Assembly (NCBI GenBank): GCA_903813345.2 | Contig: CAIIXF020000001.1 | Coordinates: 4,650,001 to 4,714,000, forward strand | DNA: 64,000 bases | Reading direction: 5' to 3' | DNA from: Owenia fusiformis | Taxonomy: Eukaryota > Annelida > Polychaeta > Sabellida > Oweniidae | In this document: piece by piece, positions 44,196-55,815 of the stretch | Numbering within the stretch: the first letter of the stretch is position 1 | Layout: the number at the start of each line of letters is the position of its first letter | Translations under genes and position numbers: made by a program | The notes under the pieces: generated by a model | Seen by the model: only the letters and a program-made list of their open reading frames with translations | The model's database searches: none | What the model was told of the DNA's origin: nothing

Positions 44196-45983
44196 CTATC
44201 CCCCCATAACTGGAGGTGTATCTTTCATAATAGCTCCATATACAACCCAATATACAATATTAAACAGCAGAAAACTACATGGAAATATTTTTCTTGAACG
44301 TTTATCTATCATTCGTGCTTTTCTTTTACCGTCCCAATCGGGCATTGTCGCTTTCATTTGTTTTGTACTATTTCCCGAGGATTCCTAAAATACAGAAAAC
44401 AGATATTCACCATACTTCGATCAGAAATCAATTCAAGACTGTAATGTGATGGTGATGGTAAACATATGGTAAAAGAGAAGGCCGACACGATAAGTTTCAA
44501 ATGCATATGCACATGTTAGCAATACTACAATATACAAACTATTCTAACGTACATCACCAGATCCCATATTGTCGGCCTTTCTGCTACCAATCATTCCGGC
44601 AAGTTGTTTTCTCCTCATCCTCATGTTCATGTTGAAGCTTGTACTCTGTGTCTGCTTCCGGGACATAACATTCACCACTGCATATTCCAATAGAGATGAG
44701 AATACAAAGATGAGGCATACGCTCATCCATACATCTATTGCCTTGATGTAGGAGACACGAGGCAAAGAGGATCTGGCTCCTGAACTTTGTGTGGTTGTTG
44801 TTAATACAGTCAACAAACCTTCAAGTAAAAGTTATATTAATGTGAATTCGTAAAAACCATTTGTCCAATATTTCAAACATTACCATTATTTAAGTAAGTA
44901 AATATTATATATTTGCAAAACAATTTAATGAGGACAATACATACATGTATACCAGAACTTTTGGGTATGACTGTTGCGAATGTCTGAATGAATGGAGGGT
45001 GTGTGAAAGTGATTTAATATTTTATCTTTGCCTTGTGTATTATTTCATGTTTGATTTAATAAAAAAATTATTTAAGAAAGTCATGTTTACAGAGAGTTCT
45101 TGCTCCAAAGCCCCGTACCTCATATTCCCCCGCTCTATGACAGAGAGGGTATGGGGTTACAAGGCCTCGAAGAAAAACTAAGCATAGAGCTACTCTATCG
45201 ATTAAGTAGACGTTATATACTTAATCAATTTATTTATGTGTGTATGTTCATGCTCTTGAAAGCCCATGGTTTCATCAAAATGTTGTTTCTAAGACTTTTT
45301 TAATTGTTCATTTGATTAGTGTTTTGAGATATTGTGCAGGAAAATACAATATTGATGCAATTCTCCTCCATGCTTTAACTGCCACATGCTTTTAAACATC
45401 ACATTGGAAATATGCAATACAGGTAAACGTATGTACCTATAGTGACTCTGGCTGGTACAGCATCAACATTAATCCAGAATCCAACCCAGGAGAGAATTAC
45501 AATGAGCCAACTGGGCATATAAATCTGAATTATGTAGTAGCCCAAGTCCCGCTTCAGTTCGAAGTTGATCTGGAGACAAGGATAAGCACCTAAAATAATG
45601 ACAGCATATTTATTTGTTGCGGACCAGTTTTACAATTGAACTCCATAAACTCTCTAATCGTGCATATGCAAGCTCGTATATGTGAATATGTTAATCATTT
45701 TCAGACACTGTTTCTTTGTACATTATTTGGGATATTTGAGATTTGTTTCCTTATACCCAGTCGTACTCTTAATATGGGTGTTTAAACAATCCCTTCCTAT
45801 CTGTGTTTATAATGCTTTTTTGTGAGAGTTGTGGTTACATATTTTCCCTACCCGTGCTATAGTTTTGTGAGCAGTCAATGAGATGGGATTTGATGAGACG
45901 AAACTGTGGCATCTCCAGATGATCCTCGGTTGCTACAGGGGTATCCCACCAATTAAAGTAAAGTGTGCTCTTGGTGTAACCAA
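44196..45983 (-). CDS. GLRA-like: Glycine-receptor-like channel, C-terminal cassette B (loop C, TM1-TM4)
   Basis: Exons in transcript order: 45983-45852, 45589-45437, 44818-44553 and 44384-44196, ending TAG. The first exon starts with the last two bases of a codon, exactly fitting the shared exon at 49483-49565. It encodes [13 protein letters not shown] and loop C with the second disulfide pair (DCSQNYSTG then AYPC), typical of GlyR/GluCl-type subunits. The second exon has TM1 ([19 protein letters not shown]) and the anion-selectivity PAR motif. The third has TM2 with [14 protein letters not shown] and TM3. The fourth has a short cytoplasmic loop, TM4 and the end PPVMGG. Spliced to the shared exons it gives 436 residues with the microexon. 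No N-terminal receptor exons exist in the 0.7 kb between this cassette and cassette A, so it probably depends on the shared head. Alternatively it is a headless duplicate. Confidence 0.85.
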
Positions 45984-45989
45984 CTACAA

Positions 45990-46685
45990 AAAAAATATTG
46001 TATGATAAAGATATATCTGAAATATTTATCAACATATATTTTAAATGGTAATCACTGCCTCTTTAAAGCTAATTTTGATTCTGTCGAGTGTCATCATTTA
46101 TTGAAATACAACATTACACATACATTTACTCCGATTTTAATGGTCAGGTTCATTGAGTTGCCTGATCACGAATCAATACATTGAAATATCTGATATCTTC
46201 TTACCTTCGTTTGTTGAGTATTTCCTCTAAAGTACAACACTAATATTTCATCACATGATACATCCGTACATTGGATAGTTAAAATCCCAAATATTATATA
46301 TTTTATTATTACTATGTATATTTATTTAAACATTCATACAAGTAATAATTTTAGTTGCATTCAATGAATGAAAATGATGTCTATAATGAAATAACATGAA
46401 TAAAACGAATGTTGTAATACTATGCAATATTATGATTGTTCTCAACTGAGCCATTTGTTTTGGGAGTATATGGAGAACAAGATGCATCAATTGAAAAAAT
46501 ATCTGCTGATACAAAGGTAACCGCAGCGTCAGATATTATGTACATGTTCTCTTTCAAGAAATTCTACATTATGTCTTATTTACAAATATGTACAATATTC
46601 CTTTCCTATATGAATGATTGGAAATAGTTTGAAGATATTGTACAGACATAACATCTATATATAAAATTGTCTGCAAGCAAAGTAA
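45990..46685. other. Spacer between receptor cassettes
   Basis: About 700 bp with no receptor-like exon. It carries candidate poly(A) signals for cassette A. Confidence 0.6.
46302..46307 (-). terminator. Candidate poly(A) signal of receptor cassette A
   Basis: AATAAA on the minus strand about 380 bases downstream of the cassette A stop, with another at 46321-46326. Its use would end transcripts before cassette B, so choice of cassette could depend on poly(A) site or splice choice. Confidence 0.35.
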
Positions 46686-47656
46686 TTAACCCCCCATAAC
46701 AGGGGGACTGTCTTGAATAATAACACCATAAACTATCCAATACACAGCATTAAATATTAAAAATGATGTTGGGAATATTCTCCGACACATTTTGTCAATC
46801 ATTCGTGCTCGAAATTTACCATCCAAATCAGGAATTTTAGGAGCATCTAAGAACTCATCATGGGACTCCTTTGTTTCACCATCCTAAAACAGAAATCCAA
46901 ACATCAACACTAATTGAAGTAGCGAATATTATTTTCAAAGATTGGTGGAGTTTTCATCGATATTGTGGAATTCCTACCTCGCTGTCGCTCCCTGAGCTCT
47001 TTTTCCTAAACCGAGAACGTGGTTTCGCTGGCTGAGCTCTCATGAATGGAAGAGGCATTTGTTTAGCCATAAGTGCTGGTGTGATGCTTCTCACTTGCTT
47101 CCTACTAAACACATTCACCACAGCAAACTCTAATAGAGATGCAAAAACAAACAGCAGACAAACACTCATCCAAACGTCTATGGCCTTGACATAAGATACC
47201 CTGGGCAGGGAAGATCTGGCTCCAGAGCTCTGGGTGGTCGTGGTCAATACGGTCAGTAAACCAATAGACACACGAGCAGGAATGGCGTCTACACTAATCC
47301 AGAACGCCACCCAGCTTAGGATGACAATGAGGATGCTTGGAACGTAGATCTGAATGATATAGTAGCCTAAATCCCGCTTCAATTGGAAATTCACTTGCAG
47401 ACAAGGATAGGCACCTGAAACAAAAACCACCACGCCATTTTGCTACACAATCATCTTCATTTACAACAAATAGAAGCCACAAAGGAAAACTACATGAAGC
47501 TGAATATACTTTCATTGAACATACCAGTAGTGTAGTTTTGTGAGCAATCTATTAGTTCTTCGTTGATAAGCCTGTACTGAGGCATCTCGAGATTTTTCTC
47601 TTTATCGACAGGGTTGTCCCACCAACTGAAGTAAACTGTATCCATTGTGTACCCAA
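46686..47656 (-). CDS. GLRA-like: Glycine-receptor-like channel, C-terminal cassette A (loop C, TM1-TM4)
   Basis: Exons in transcript order: 47656-47525, 47414-46978 and 46883-46686, ending TAA. The phase at the 5' junction is the same as in cassette B. It encodes [15 protein letters not shown], loop C with C228 and C239 (numbering for the product with microexon), an N-glycosylation sequon NYT, TM1 (~254-275), PAR at 280-282, TM2 (~282-300), TM3 (~315-335), a basic and Ser-rich cytoplasmic loop ([14 protein letters not shown]) and TM4 followed by PPVMGG. The 437 bp exon corresponds to two exons of cassette B fused, so an intron was lost here or gained in B. With the shared exons the product has 445 residues, normal for a Cys-loop subunit. 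It is a pentameric ligand-gated chloride channel subunit of the GlyR/GluCl group; TM2 is most like glycine receptors. The agonist is not predicted. Confidence 0.88.
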
Positions 47657-49482
47657 CTGTAAAAGCAAACAACCAATATACATGTGCAATACATCTAAGG
47701 CGTTATTTCTATCCTATCGCAAGTTACACAATCCGAACACATCATGGTTAAAGTACTACAGTGATTTACTTTATTGATCATTGACGTGCAATGCTTTTGC
47801 TATGGACGACAACATATTTTGACATTACACGTGAGACAGTGGGATTTGACGTTGCACTGGTGACATCGAGTTTTTGACATAGTACATGTGACATAGGGGG
47901 TAGCTACTGATAAAAACATGTTTGGCGCATGATGGATTGGCCAGACACCTGATGAAATCTAATGAGCTTTCTGCGCTAGATAGTGAGGAAAAGATAGATA
48001 TAGGCAGACTTACAAGCATGCAGACGGCACTGCAGCATGCACAAAGAAACAACGAAGTATTAGTAAATAGAATAACTGTAAAAGTTTTACATTCTTATAC
48101 CATTACCATAAAGTTAGCTTAAGAGACGTACAGATTTTAGCAAAGGATTCTAAGAGAATAATTATGATTATAGCTAGCATATGGTTTCACTATGGTTCTA
48201 ATTTGGGTATTTTTAAAATTTAAATAAACATAAAAAAGAGCAAAATAAATTATGAAGTTTACGTACCGTAACGCTGCGCGCAAATTTTGATTTTCAACCC
48301 CTTCACACATCTTTGGACTTTATAAATCGTCATCTTTTATATCATCTTCCTAAACTTAGACCCAAATCAGTCTTTCAAATTGTTTACATTTTGTGAGATG
48401 ACATGCAGTGCTTGTTCTGTCAATACACATAATGCATATGAAACAAATCTAACTGGGCTATCAAAGTGCTGAAACCAGTTCATGGTCGGGTGTTAATGTG
48501 AAGGGGTTCATGAACAGTCGGAGTTGTATACTGTGAGATAAATGCAGAGAGGTTTGCAAACCGCCCATTGCATCTTGCATATCTTGGGCTCCAGGGGCGA
48601 TACCTAGTGCAGCACAAAGATGTGAGTGTGTGTACAGTAACTCGTGGTAGACAGGTGAAGATAAGCCTGGATATAAGACAGTGACAGGCGCGAGATTTAC
48701 ACACAGGTGGATGCTAGTCTAAAGTACGCACAATGCTGATGTTAGTAGAGACATACATATGGTTTGGCACACCTAACTGGACGATACTCCTAACAATAAA
48801 CCTGCTCTAATAGATATAGGTTGTTAGTAGAAATACAGAGTGTCCATAAAGTCTCTACAATTACAATACAAAATTCTGTGTAAGGTGTAAAGGGACATAA
48901 TGGACACCCTGTATATTCAGAGAGAATAGTGCTAAGATATAGGTCCAACGCAAAGGAGTCAGCAGTTAATCCTTGCTTCGATTTATTGCCATGATAATCC
49001 TTAGCATATCTGAATTAGTTGGTATATCACTTTAGTTAAGCATGCATTTCATTGCAAGTGCACATTAGGTTAGTTTTAGTAAGTATAACAATGTGCAAAA
49101 CACACTTTAACATACGCTTGCAATCAGTGCATTAGTCACACCATCTGACTGTTTTATTTGGTGTTTTGTTATAAATAAGCAACTGAGTTCCTTGATTCAA
49201 TTGTTGTTTTGCCCATCGGCTCTTGGAAGAAAAGACAATTATTTTCTAATTATATCAAGCGATAGCATTTGCTAGATTTTAACACTGCATAAACTACTTT
49301 TTCAATAAATGATGACACCTCACTAAGATTTAGACTGTGTTATTTAATCAGTATCATATATGAAGCAAAATGTGTAATAAAGAAGTTAATATTTGTAGTA
49401 TAGATAGACTATGTCAAATCAATTTAAGGCATTATTATGAAAGATCGATTCTTCTTTTGTAAATTAGGAAAATTGCACTTAC
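47657..49482. other. Receptor intron between the Cys-loop exon and cassette A
   Basis: No exon recognised. It contains a 76 bp MITE at 48836-48911. Confidence 0.5.
48836..48911. mobile_element. Tiny TA-flanked MITE (76 bp)
   Basis: Starts CAGAGTGTCCATAAAG and ends with the near complement CATAATGGACACCCTG, with TA on both sides (48834-48835 and 48912-48913). The ends resemble those of the MITE in FKTN copy 2, so it may be a deletion derivative of a related family. Confidence 0.6.
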
Positions 49483-52400
49483 AACTCTCTATCATGATGG
49501 GACAGAACTGTGTGTCCATGGGATATTTTGCCAGGTTCATCGGACACGACAATGTAACAGTCAATCTGGAAAACAGTTTCATGATTCAATACCTTTAAAT
49601 CAATTATGTTGTATAAATCAAAAAACAGTTTCTTGCAGCCTTCAACTTCCGGCAAATTATAATGTATTAGTTTTCAATTCTGGGAGGTTCTTTGCAACTA
49701 TAGTGTTACAATACTCACATCTCATTTTGTGGATTTGCAATTTATCGTTTTTTTGATTAACAGCGGCAACGTATCCAACCAAGATTTCTCTTGTATAAAC
49801 TACTGAATTATACTTTCTTGTTGTTAATGACATAAACTAGTTTAAGACTCTGGATCTGTGCTATCTATCTTAAAGATCAATACGATATACAGCTTTTCAG
49901 TTACTGGAACTCTTTAATGGTGTTATATGGCCATTTCTTATGATCTATAATGCAACAGATAATGATCCATGTCACAAATATCACTCTAAAATACTCAGCA
50001 ATGTTATTCAGGAATAAAAAAACTCATAACCCTTCATATTTGAACAGTAAAATATATTAAGTGTCCAAACTATTGTCTGTTAAGGATCATTTTAAACAGT
50101 TGATCCAATAAATTGATATTAGTGTCTGATATATTATGACTGGTGTACTTCCTAAGAGTTGATATATAATGTTAGTGTTATAAATGTATATAAGTAATGA
50201 CATTGCACTCACTTCATTGCATACCATATTTTGCCATCGTCATATAATCTCATTAAACGATTGGGTATTGTGACGTCATGAAATGCTGCTTTCTTTTCAT
50301 TTCTAAATGTGGTGTCAGGTACCCAAAGCTGACTCCACATCCCATCAGCCAGTTTTATCATACCCGATTCACCCTTTTTCCTTTTGTCCTTTTTAGCTAA
50401 TCGTGGCTCATACCATGTTTGACGAAAGTATATGTTCACCGAATAATCCTGTAATTAGAAAAAGGAATATTTATGTACAAGTAGCCTACATCTATAGTAA
50501 GGTTATACTTACTCAGTTTTGAATTCTTCATATTTACATTCACAAAAGTTATTAAAAAAATTACCACAAAGTGTGAATGACTGCACTAAAATGATGATGG
50601 ACCCATTGCTTTTCTTCTGGCATTATTTTGGAGTGACACCTATCCCACTTATTGTCATTTAGCTCAAGTGACAGATAATCGACCTTTTTGTGTATAGAAA
50701 CTAAGTGTTCATGTTATCTCATTTTCAAGAAAGGATAGCTCAAATTAAACCTGTGGATTTCAATGACACTTAATGCCTCAGTCAAATTTGCTACAGCAAC
50801 CGTAGTCCTAAACGAAACAGTTATAACTCCAGATTATAATATTTCACAGCGAACATACGGCCTGTAAAAATGGGATGCACGACATGGCGACAGACGATTT
50901 GTATAGTCGCCAATCGATCGTGGTCTACAATCGTCGTGTGGTCGCCATAGAACGAATGTGACTTAGGCGTAAATATTCACCCTTGATGTTTCCCTCTAAT
51001 ATTCAAGAAAATGCCAAAGACGTGATATTTAGGGCCCCTTGGCCTAGAATTGACCATATAATGAACTGTACGCAGTCTTCAATTTTGAGAGGGGGGCTTC
51101 CTTGCTCTTTCGTGTTATGAAAAATATGTTGTCTGAAGAGGATAAGTGAACTAGATAAAATCTAATCAATAATTCTTATTGCATGAATATATAGTTAATC
51201 ACATGTCTTATTGTACCAGGTTGTTAGAATTCAATAGTCTATTGTTATCAAATGGGAATTAGATATGCCACTAAGAATTCTTAACATGGTTTTTCGTTTA
51301 TACATGTATATCATGATCGATTTCTATGCACTTGTAGATCTTTATCTGATAATAGTGTTTGATAACAAACTGACAAAACAATGATTTTTTACTTTTAGTA
51401 GTATGTGTAGGACCGGAATATACGTACACTTACCATTGTTTGCTCACTGATTGAATAAAATGTGTTTATATATATTCCTATTTTGACTTCTGTTGGATCA
51501 GACCCATGTGGGGAGTCCCTTTTGTCATACTTAATGTCCTTTCCTCGAATCTTTATCGTCCTAAAGCACAATATAGCATTTGATTATAAAAACTATTCAT
51601 TATACATGAAATATTGCTTCATTAGTTGATATTGTACATCAAATTTGGATACTATTTTACACTATTAAAAACAAATAAAATGTTCAGGAAAATTATGATA
51701 ATAAATTTAAAAGATATAATAAAAATATAAGAAGCATCTAAAATAAACTAACATATAGAGAGCAGAAAAGGACAAAGTGAAATAGCAAAGTGTGAAGAAT
51801 CATTTTGAACAAAATAGACGGATGAAGGGAAGTGTAAACTCGGAAAACAAACGTATGTATTATATAAATAGAACTATTGGATTTGAATTGTGTGTTAGGA
51901 ACATTCTCTTGGAAACTATTGTTTGATCATTCAAAAATCATAACACAATTAAAGTGCAACATGCAACCAAAGAGTAAACATTATACACACTTTCTTGACA
52001 CAAACGTTCTCATCTAGAAAAGAATTGGACAGATACATTTGTAAAATGCACATACATATCACGACCAGGTACTATAAGTGATATGGGCATTCAGCATACC
52101 TGTAAAAACGTGATAAATGATGATGTTCACTAAAAGGAAATATTAGATCAACACGTCAAAAATGACGCCATGCTACATGAGTCCCGGGTGAGTGGCGTGC
52201 AATGATGTTCCAATCTAAAGGGCCTCCAACTACAAACATACCTAGCTTTTTCAACTCTAGGATCATCGCTGCATTAATATAAACATAATCCATAATATTG
52301 TCAAAGATTATATCAGGTACCTCTATTATTTAACACATCCACAATTTCCGTAAAATGTCCTGTAAACAGGGATGCCAAGGATAAGTATTTGTGAAGGGTA

Positions 52401-53748
52401 GAGGTGAAAATCAATTTTGTTAAACTGCAGGCAAAACCTATATTAGTATTTTTAATGTATAGATAAGAGGAAGCCGGCACGCGTTTCATAAAGCAAAGCG
52501 TTGGATAGGTATATTGGTATATTTGAGCGCGCTAAAGCTGTGTTTCCTGCTACCTTTCTCCAAGCCAATTAGGCTTAGGCCTACGGCCTCGGGAACCCTT
52601 CCTCCTCTTTACAGTTACATTTCTACAATATAAAAAAGTATTGTGAACAGTTTGAGAAATATACCAAGCGGATCTCAAACATAATAGGATCCATGAATTG
52701 ATTATATGAATCCGGATCCAAAAAATCCAATCCGAGGTTTATTCACGACCAACCTTAAAACGGAGTATCACAAACATGAATCAGATTACATAGTACAAGT
52801 TATTAGTTGGTTGAACTATTAAAATTTAAATTGTTAGGTGAACAATAGCATGCTTTTTAAAAGGATTGCTTCAAACATGTTCTTTATTATTTTGCTGCAA
52901 TATTACGTTTACCTGTAAAGTACAAAAGATTTTATTGAATGATGGAGTCAATAATGTCAATCAATATTTGCAAATATTTGCAATCTTAACATTTTCAACG
53001 TTTTTTGAAAGCGACAATGTATATCACTGGAATTAAGTATGTGCATTTTGGAATTTAGGACTAAGGCAAAATTGGAAATAAAAGAATGAATATAAGCCAA
53101 CAGTCTCCACGCACGATCTGACTCAAAGTTCAAGATACACAGAGCCGACGATAGACCATTATCTTATTCCTAAATTGCCATATTTGAACCAAGGGACAAG
53201 GAAATATTGACAAGGAAACGTCATATTTAAGAGAATGGAGTTTGCATTAATTTATGTTAATCCCAAGTTGAACATTACCATAGTTACCAGTCAGTAAACA
53301 GCTGTTTTATTACTTTTCAAAATCGTATATTTTATTCTCAATGAGGCACAATTGTGCGATTAAGAAAAATAACGACTTAAATATATTTTAATCTTGTCAG
53401 GAAAAAGTTCACGATTTTTATTTAGTATTACATAATTGTATATCATTTATTCCAGAGGGATAAATCATAGAAAGATTCGCCATCGGCTCTTCCGATTTAT
53501 CAGAGACACATAATATTTATATGTCTCTGGATTTATGTATGTCAGGATGAGAATGATAAATATATATAATAACTAGGTCTCCTTTTTCTAGATAGAGTGC
53601 TTATAATCACCCCGTTATTTATTTTTATTATGAAAATGGATGCATGAACTTACCGATCTCCTCCCCTTGCATCTAGATCTTTGGCGTAAATAGCCAATGT
53701 TTCTATGACAACCAGAAGCAGGATGTATATGTCAGTTTCAATCCACAT
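49483..53748 (-). CDS. GLRA-like: Glycine-receptor-like channel, shared N-terminal exons (signal peptide to Cys-loop)
   Basis: Exons in transcript order: 53748-53654 (ATG; signal peptide MWIETDIYILLLVVIETLA), 52129-52100 (30 nt microexon), 51560-51434, 50448-50213 and 49565-49483. All junctions are GT..AG. Phases run 2, 2, 0, 2, 1. The last is an 83 nt exon, the size also found in vertebrate glycine receptor genes. The product covers the first part of the extracellular ligand-binding domain: [34 protein letters not shown] (read as [15 protein letters not shown] then [14 protein letters not shown]), WVPDTTFRNEK...FHDVT, and the Cys-loop C170 to C184 with PMNL and YPMD inside. It stops before loop C. 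Either downstream cassette A or B completes the protein in frame. The promoter and 5' UTR upstream of 53748 are not recognised. Confidence 0.85.
50884..50948. repeat. Hairpin in receptor intron
   Basis: Arms 'atggcgacagacgatttgta' and 'tacaatcgtcgtgtggtcgccat' pair imperfectly around a short loop containing 'caatcgatcg'. Probably the core of a small MITE. Confidence 0.5.
52100..52129 (-). other. 30 nt microexon of the receptor gene
   Basis: Preceded by ccttttag and followed by gtatgc on the minus strand. Its 30 bases keep phase 2 on both sides and add ten residues (EHHHLSRFY plus a junction Arg). Skipping it joins CG to G and also keeps the frame, so the microexon can be optional. Confidence 0.6.
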
Positions 53749-55230
53749 GTCAAAGTGTAGTCATCCCCTCAGTTCACATCATCGCCTACAAGCACATAAT
53801 GTACCCCACTAAATTAATGGAAAAATCGGACATTTTCTCGTGACTCGTGTCTCTGGGCGACTTTCCTTTTAATTTTGTGACAGGTTATAAAAGTGTGGAA
53901 TGATTAACTTTTGAACTAGCTCATAAATATTGCATCCCTGCTTACATTGTTCAGTCAGATTGATTGCACACGTTTACACGTCCTTTATCGTCATTTGACA
54001 CATAATATTGCCTGCTGATACGGTGACTGACACTGTGGTTATTTTGGTAATTTGCAGTAAATGCTAAGTTACAATATACTTTACCATCACCCTTATTCAA
54101 GAAAATGCTTATTCATCAACTCCTATAGAAAAGTCACCATTAGCTCAGCAAATTGGCAAGAAGAGTCTTAATGAACTATCTTGTCCTATATTGTAGCTAG
54201 ACAAGATTTACTATTTAATTCCCTTAAATATTTCTTTCATCACGCACTTCAATTTCACGTTTAAAACTGTACTCCGGCTCAATGTACAGAAACTGTCATA
54301 ACATCCTCATATTCAGCCAAGAGTAACCCATGTCAGTGTTCCCCTAATATACCTTATCCACTTACATGTACATTCTCTGTTATTTGCCGTAACCTGGTAT
54401 GATAGAGATATAATTACAGTAACTTATAGTGAAGCTTCTTATCGACTTTGCTTTTTATAGTCTAGCTAGGCATATGAGAAGTAAGTCGTTTGTTTAATCG
54501 GCGTGCTTGTCTCCGGATGCATTTGGAAACGTTGACAAGCTAATTCCAGAGATTTACAACTTGTTACTTGAACGCCAATTCTTAATCCAGTATGGACCAG
54601 TGTATGCATTCTGATATTGTTGATGGAACTCTACCTTAATAGCCAACAATAACCTTCAATGGCAACTAAATGTTATAAGTTAAATAAGAATCTGAATTAA
54701 CAGAACCCTATGTATTGAATTCAGTCTTTTACATTCACTTGTCATAGAGTTTCATTGTGGGAACTAACTCTTTGGAGTTTATTTGCATTTGTGTAGAATT
54801 ACTCTTTTTTCTGTAATGTAAATAAAATTTGTTTGAATAAATATTGTCATTAACAAATGTATTGAGATAAGGTTCGTCTTACGGTTCACCATGTGGAATG
54901 CTTAACCAGATTTTGTATAGAATTCCAATTTGTAAACTATTACTTATATGCTGAATAATTTTGTTATCCCTCAAAAGCAATTTTGTATCATGGCACAGAT
55001 GCCCTTCTAAATCAATAATTAATTGATTTAGATTAAGAGATTAGTACAATTTTATTGTCCTTATTGTACATTTAAAATAAGAAGAAGACTGTTTTATTCA
55101 CAGCGGTCTGAAAATGTTCGAAGGACTGGTGAGCCTCAAAGGTTAATCTTTATTTGAATTTACTTATTCCCTCAGATTCCCCAAATTCTTTATAATAGAA
55201 GTTAAGTTACATTTATATATAAATGATTTA
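53749..55230. other. 5' flank of the receptor gene
   Basis: Likely 5' UTR/promoter region on the minus strand. No motif can be assigned with confidence. Confidence 0.35.
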
Positions 55231-55815
55231 CAGGGTGGTCAAAAAAACGGAAACCCTGCATTTTCCTCATATCTTCGTCATTTTGGGTAATTATTCCCTG
55301 AAATTTGACACACATGTACAACATTCAATTTCCTACCAGCTAACCATATTTCATGACCATCAGATTGATAGTCACAATGGTACAGCACTTTGAACAAGAT
55401 GCCCCAGTGTGGCCACCATTGGGCTATTGGCAAATCTGAACAGGTTGTCAATGATCTGACTACATTTTTCAGCAGATAAGGCCTGAATGACATGGATGAT
55501 CTGCTTTTTGAGGTCTGCATTTGTCCTGGGGTCATTCTCGTACACTCATTTATGGTGTATCACCACAGGTTGAAGTTAGGTAGGGACATTTTGGATGATA
55601 GGTGCAGGTTTGCCGAAAGTGCAATATTGGCCAATGGAGCATGTTGTTTAAAGTGCTGTAACATTGTGACTATCAATTTGATGGTCATGAAATATGGCAG
55701 GCCGGTAGGAAATTGAATGATGTACAAATGTGCTAAATATCTGGGAGTAATTTCCTAAAATGACAAAGATATGAGGAAAATGGCGACAGGGTTTCCAGTT
55801 TTTTTGACCACCCTG
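55231..55815 (-). mobile_element. Mariner/IS630-type foldback element with transposase C-terminal remnant
   Basis: CAGGGTGGTCAAAAAAAC and its complement lie between TA dinucleotides (55229-55230, 55816-55817). The arms extend ~180 bp inward on both sides. On the minus strand the left arm and centre read YENDPRTNADLKKQI, then EKCSQIIDNLFRF and a stop after HLVQSAVPL. This resembles the C terminus of Tc1/mariner-class transposases. The arms therefore look like two inverted copies of a transposon 3' end. Confidence 0.65.
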
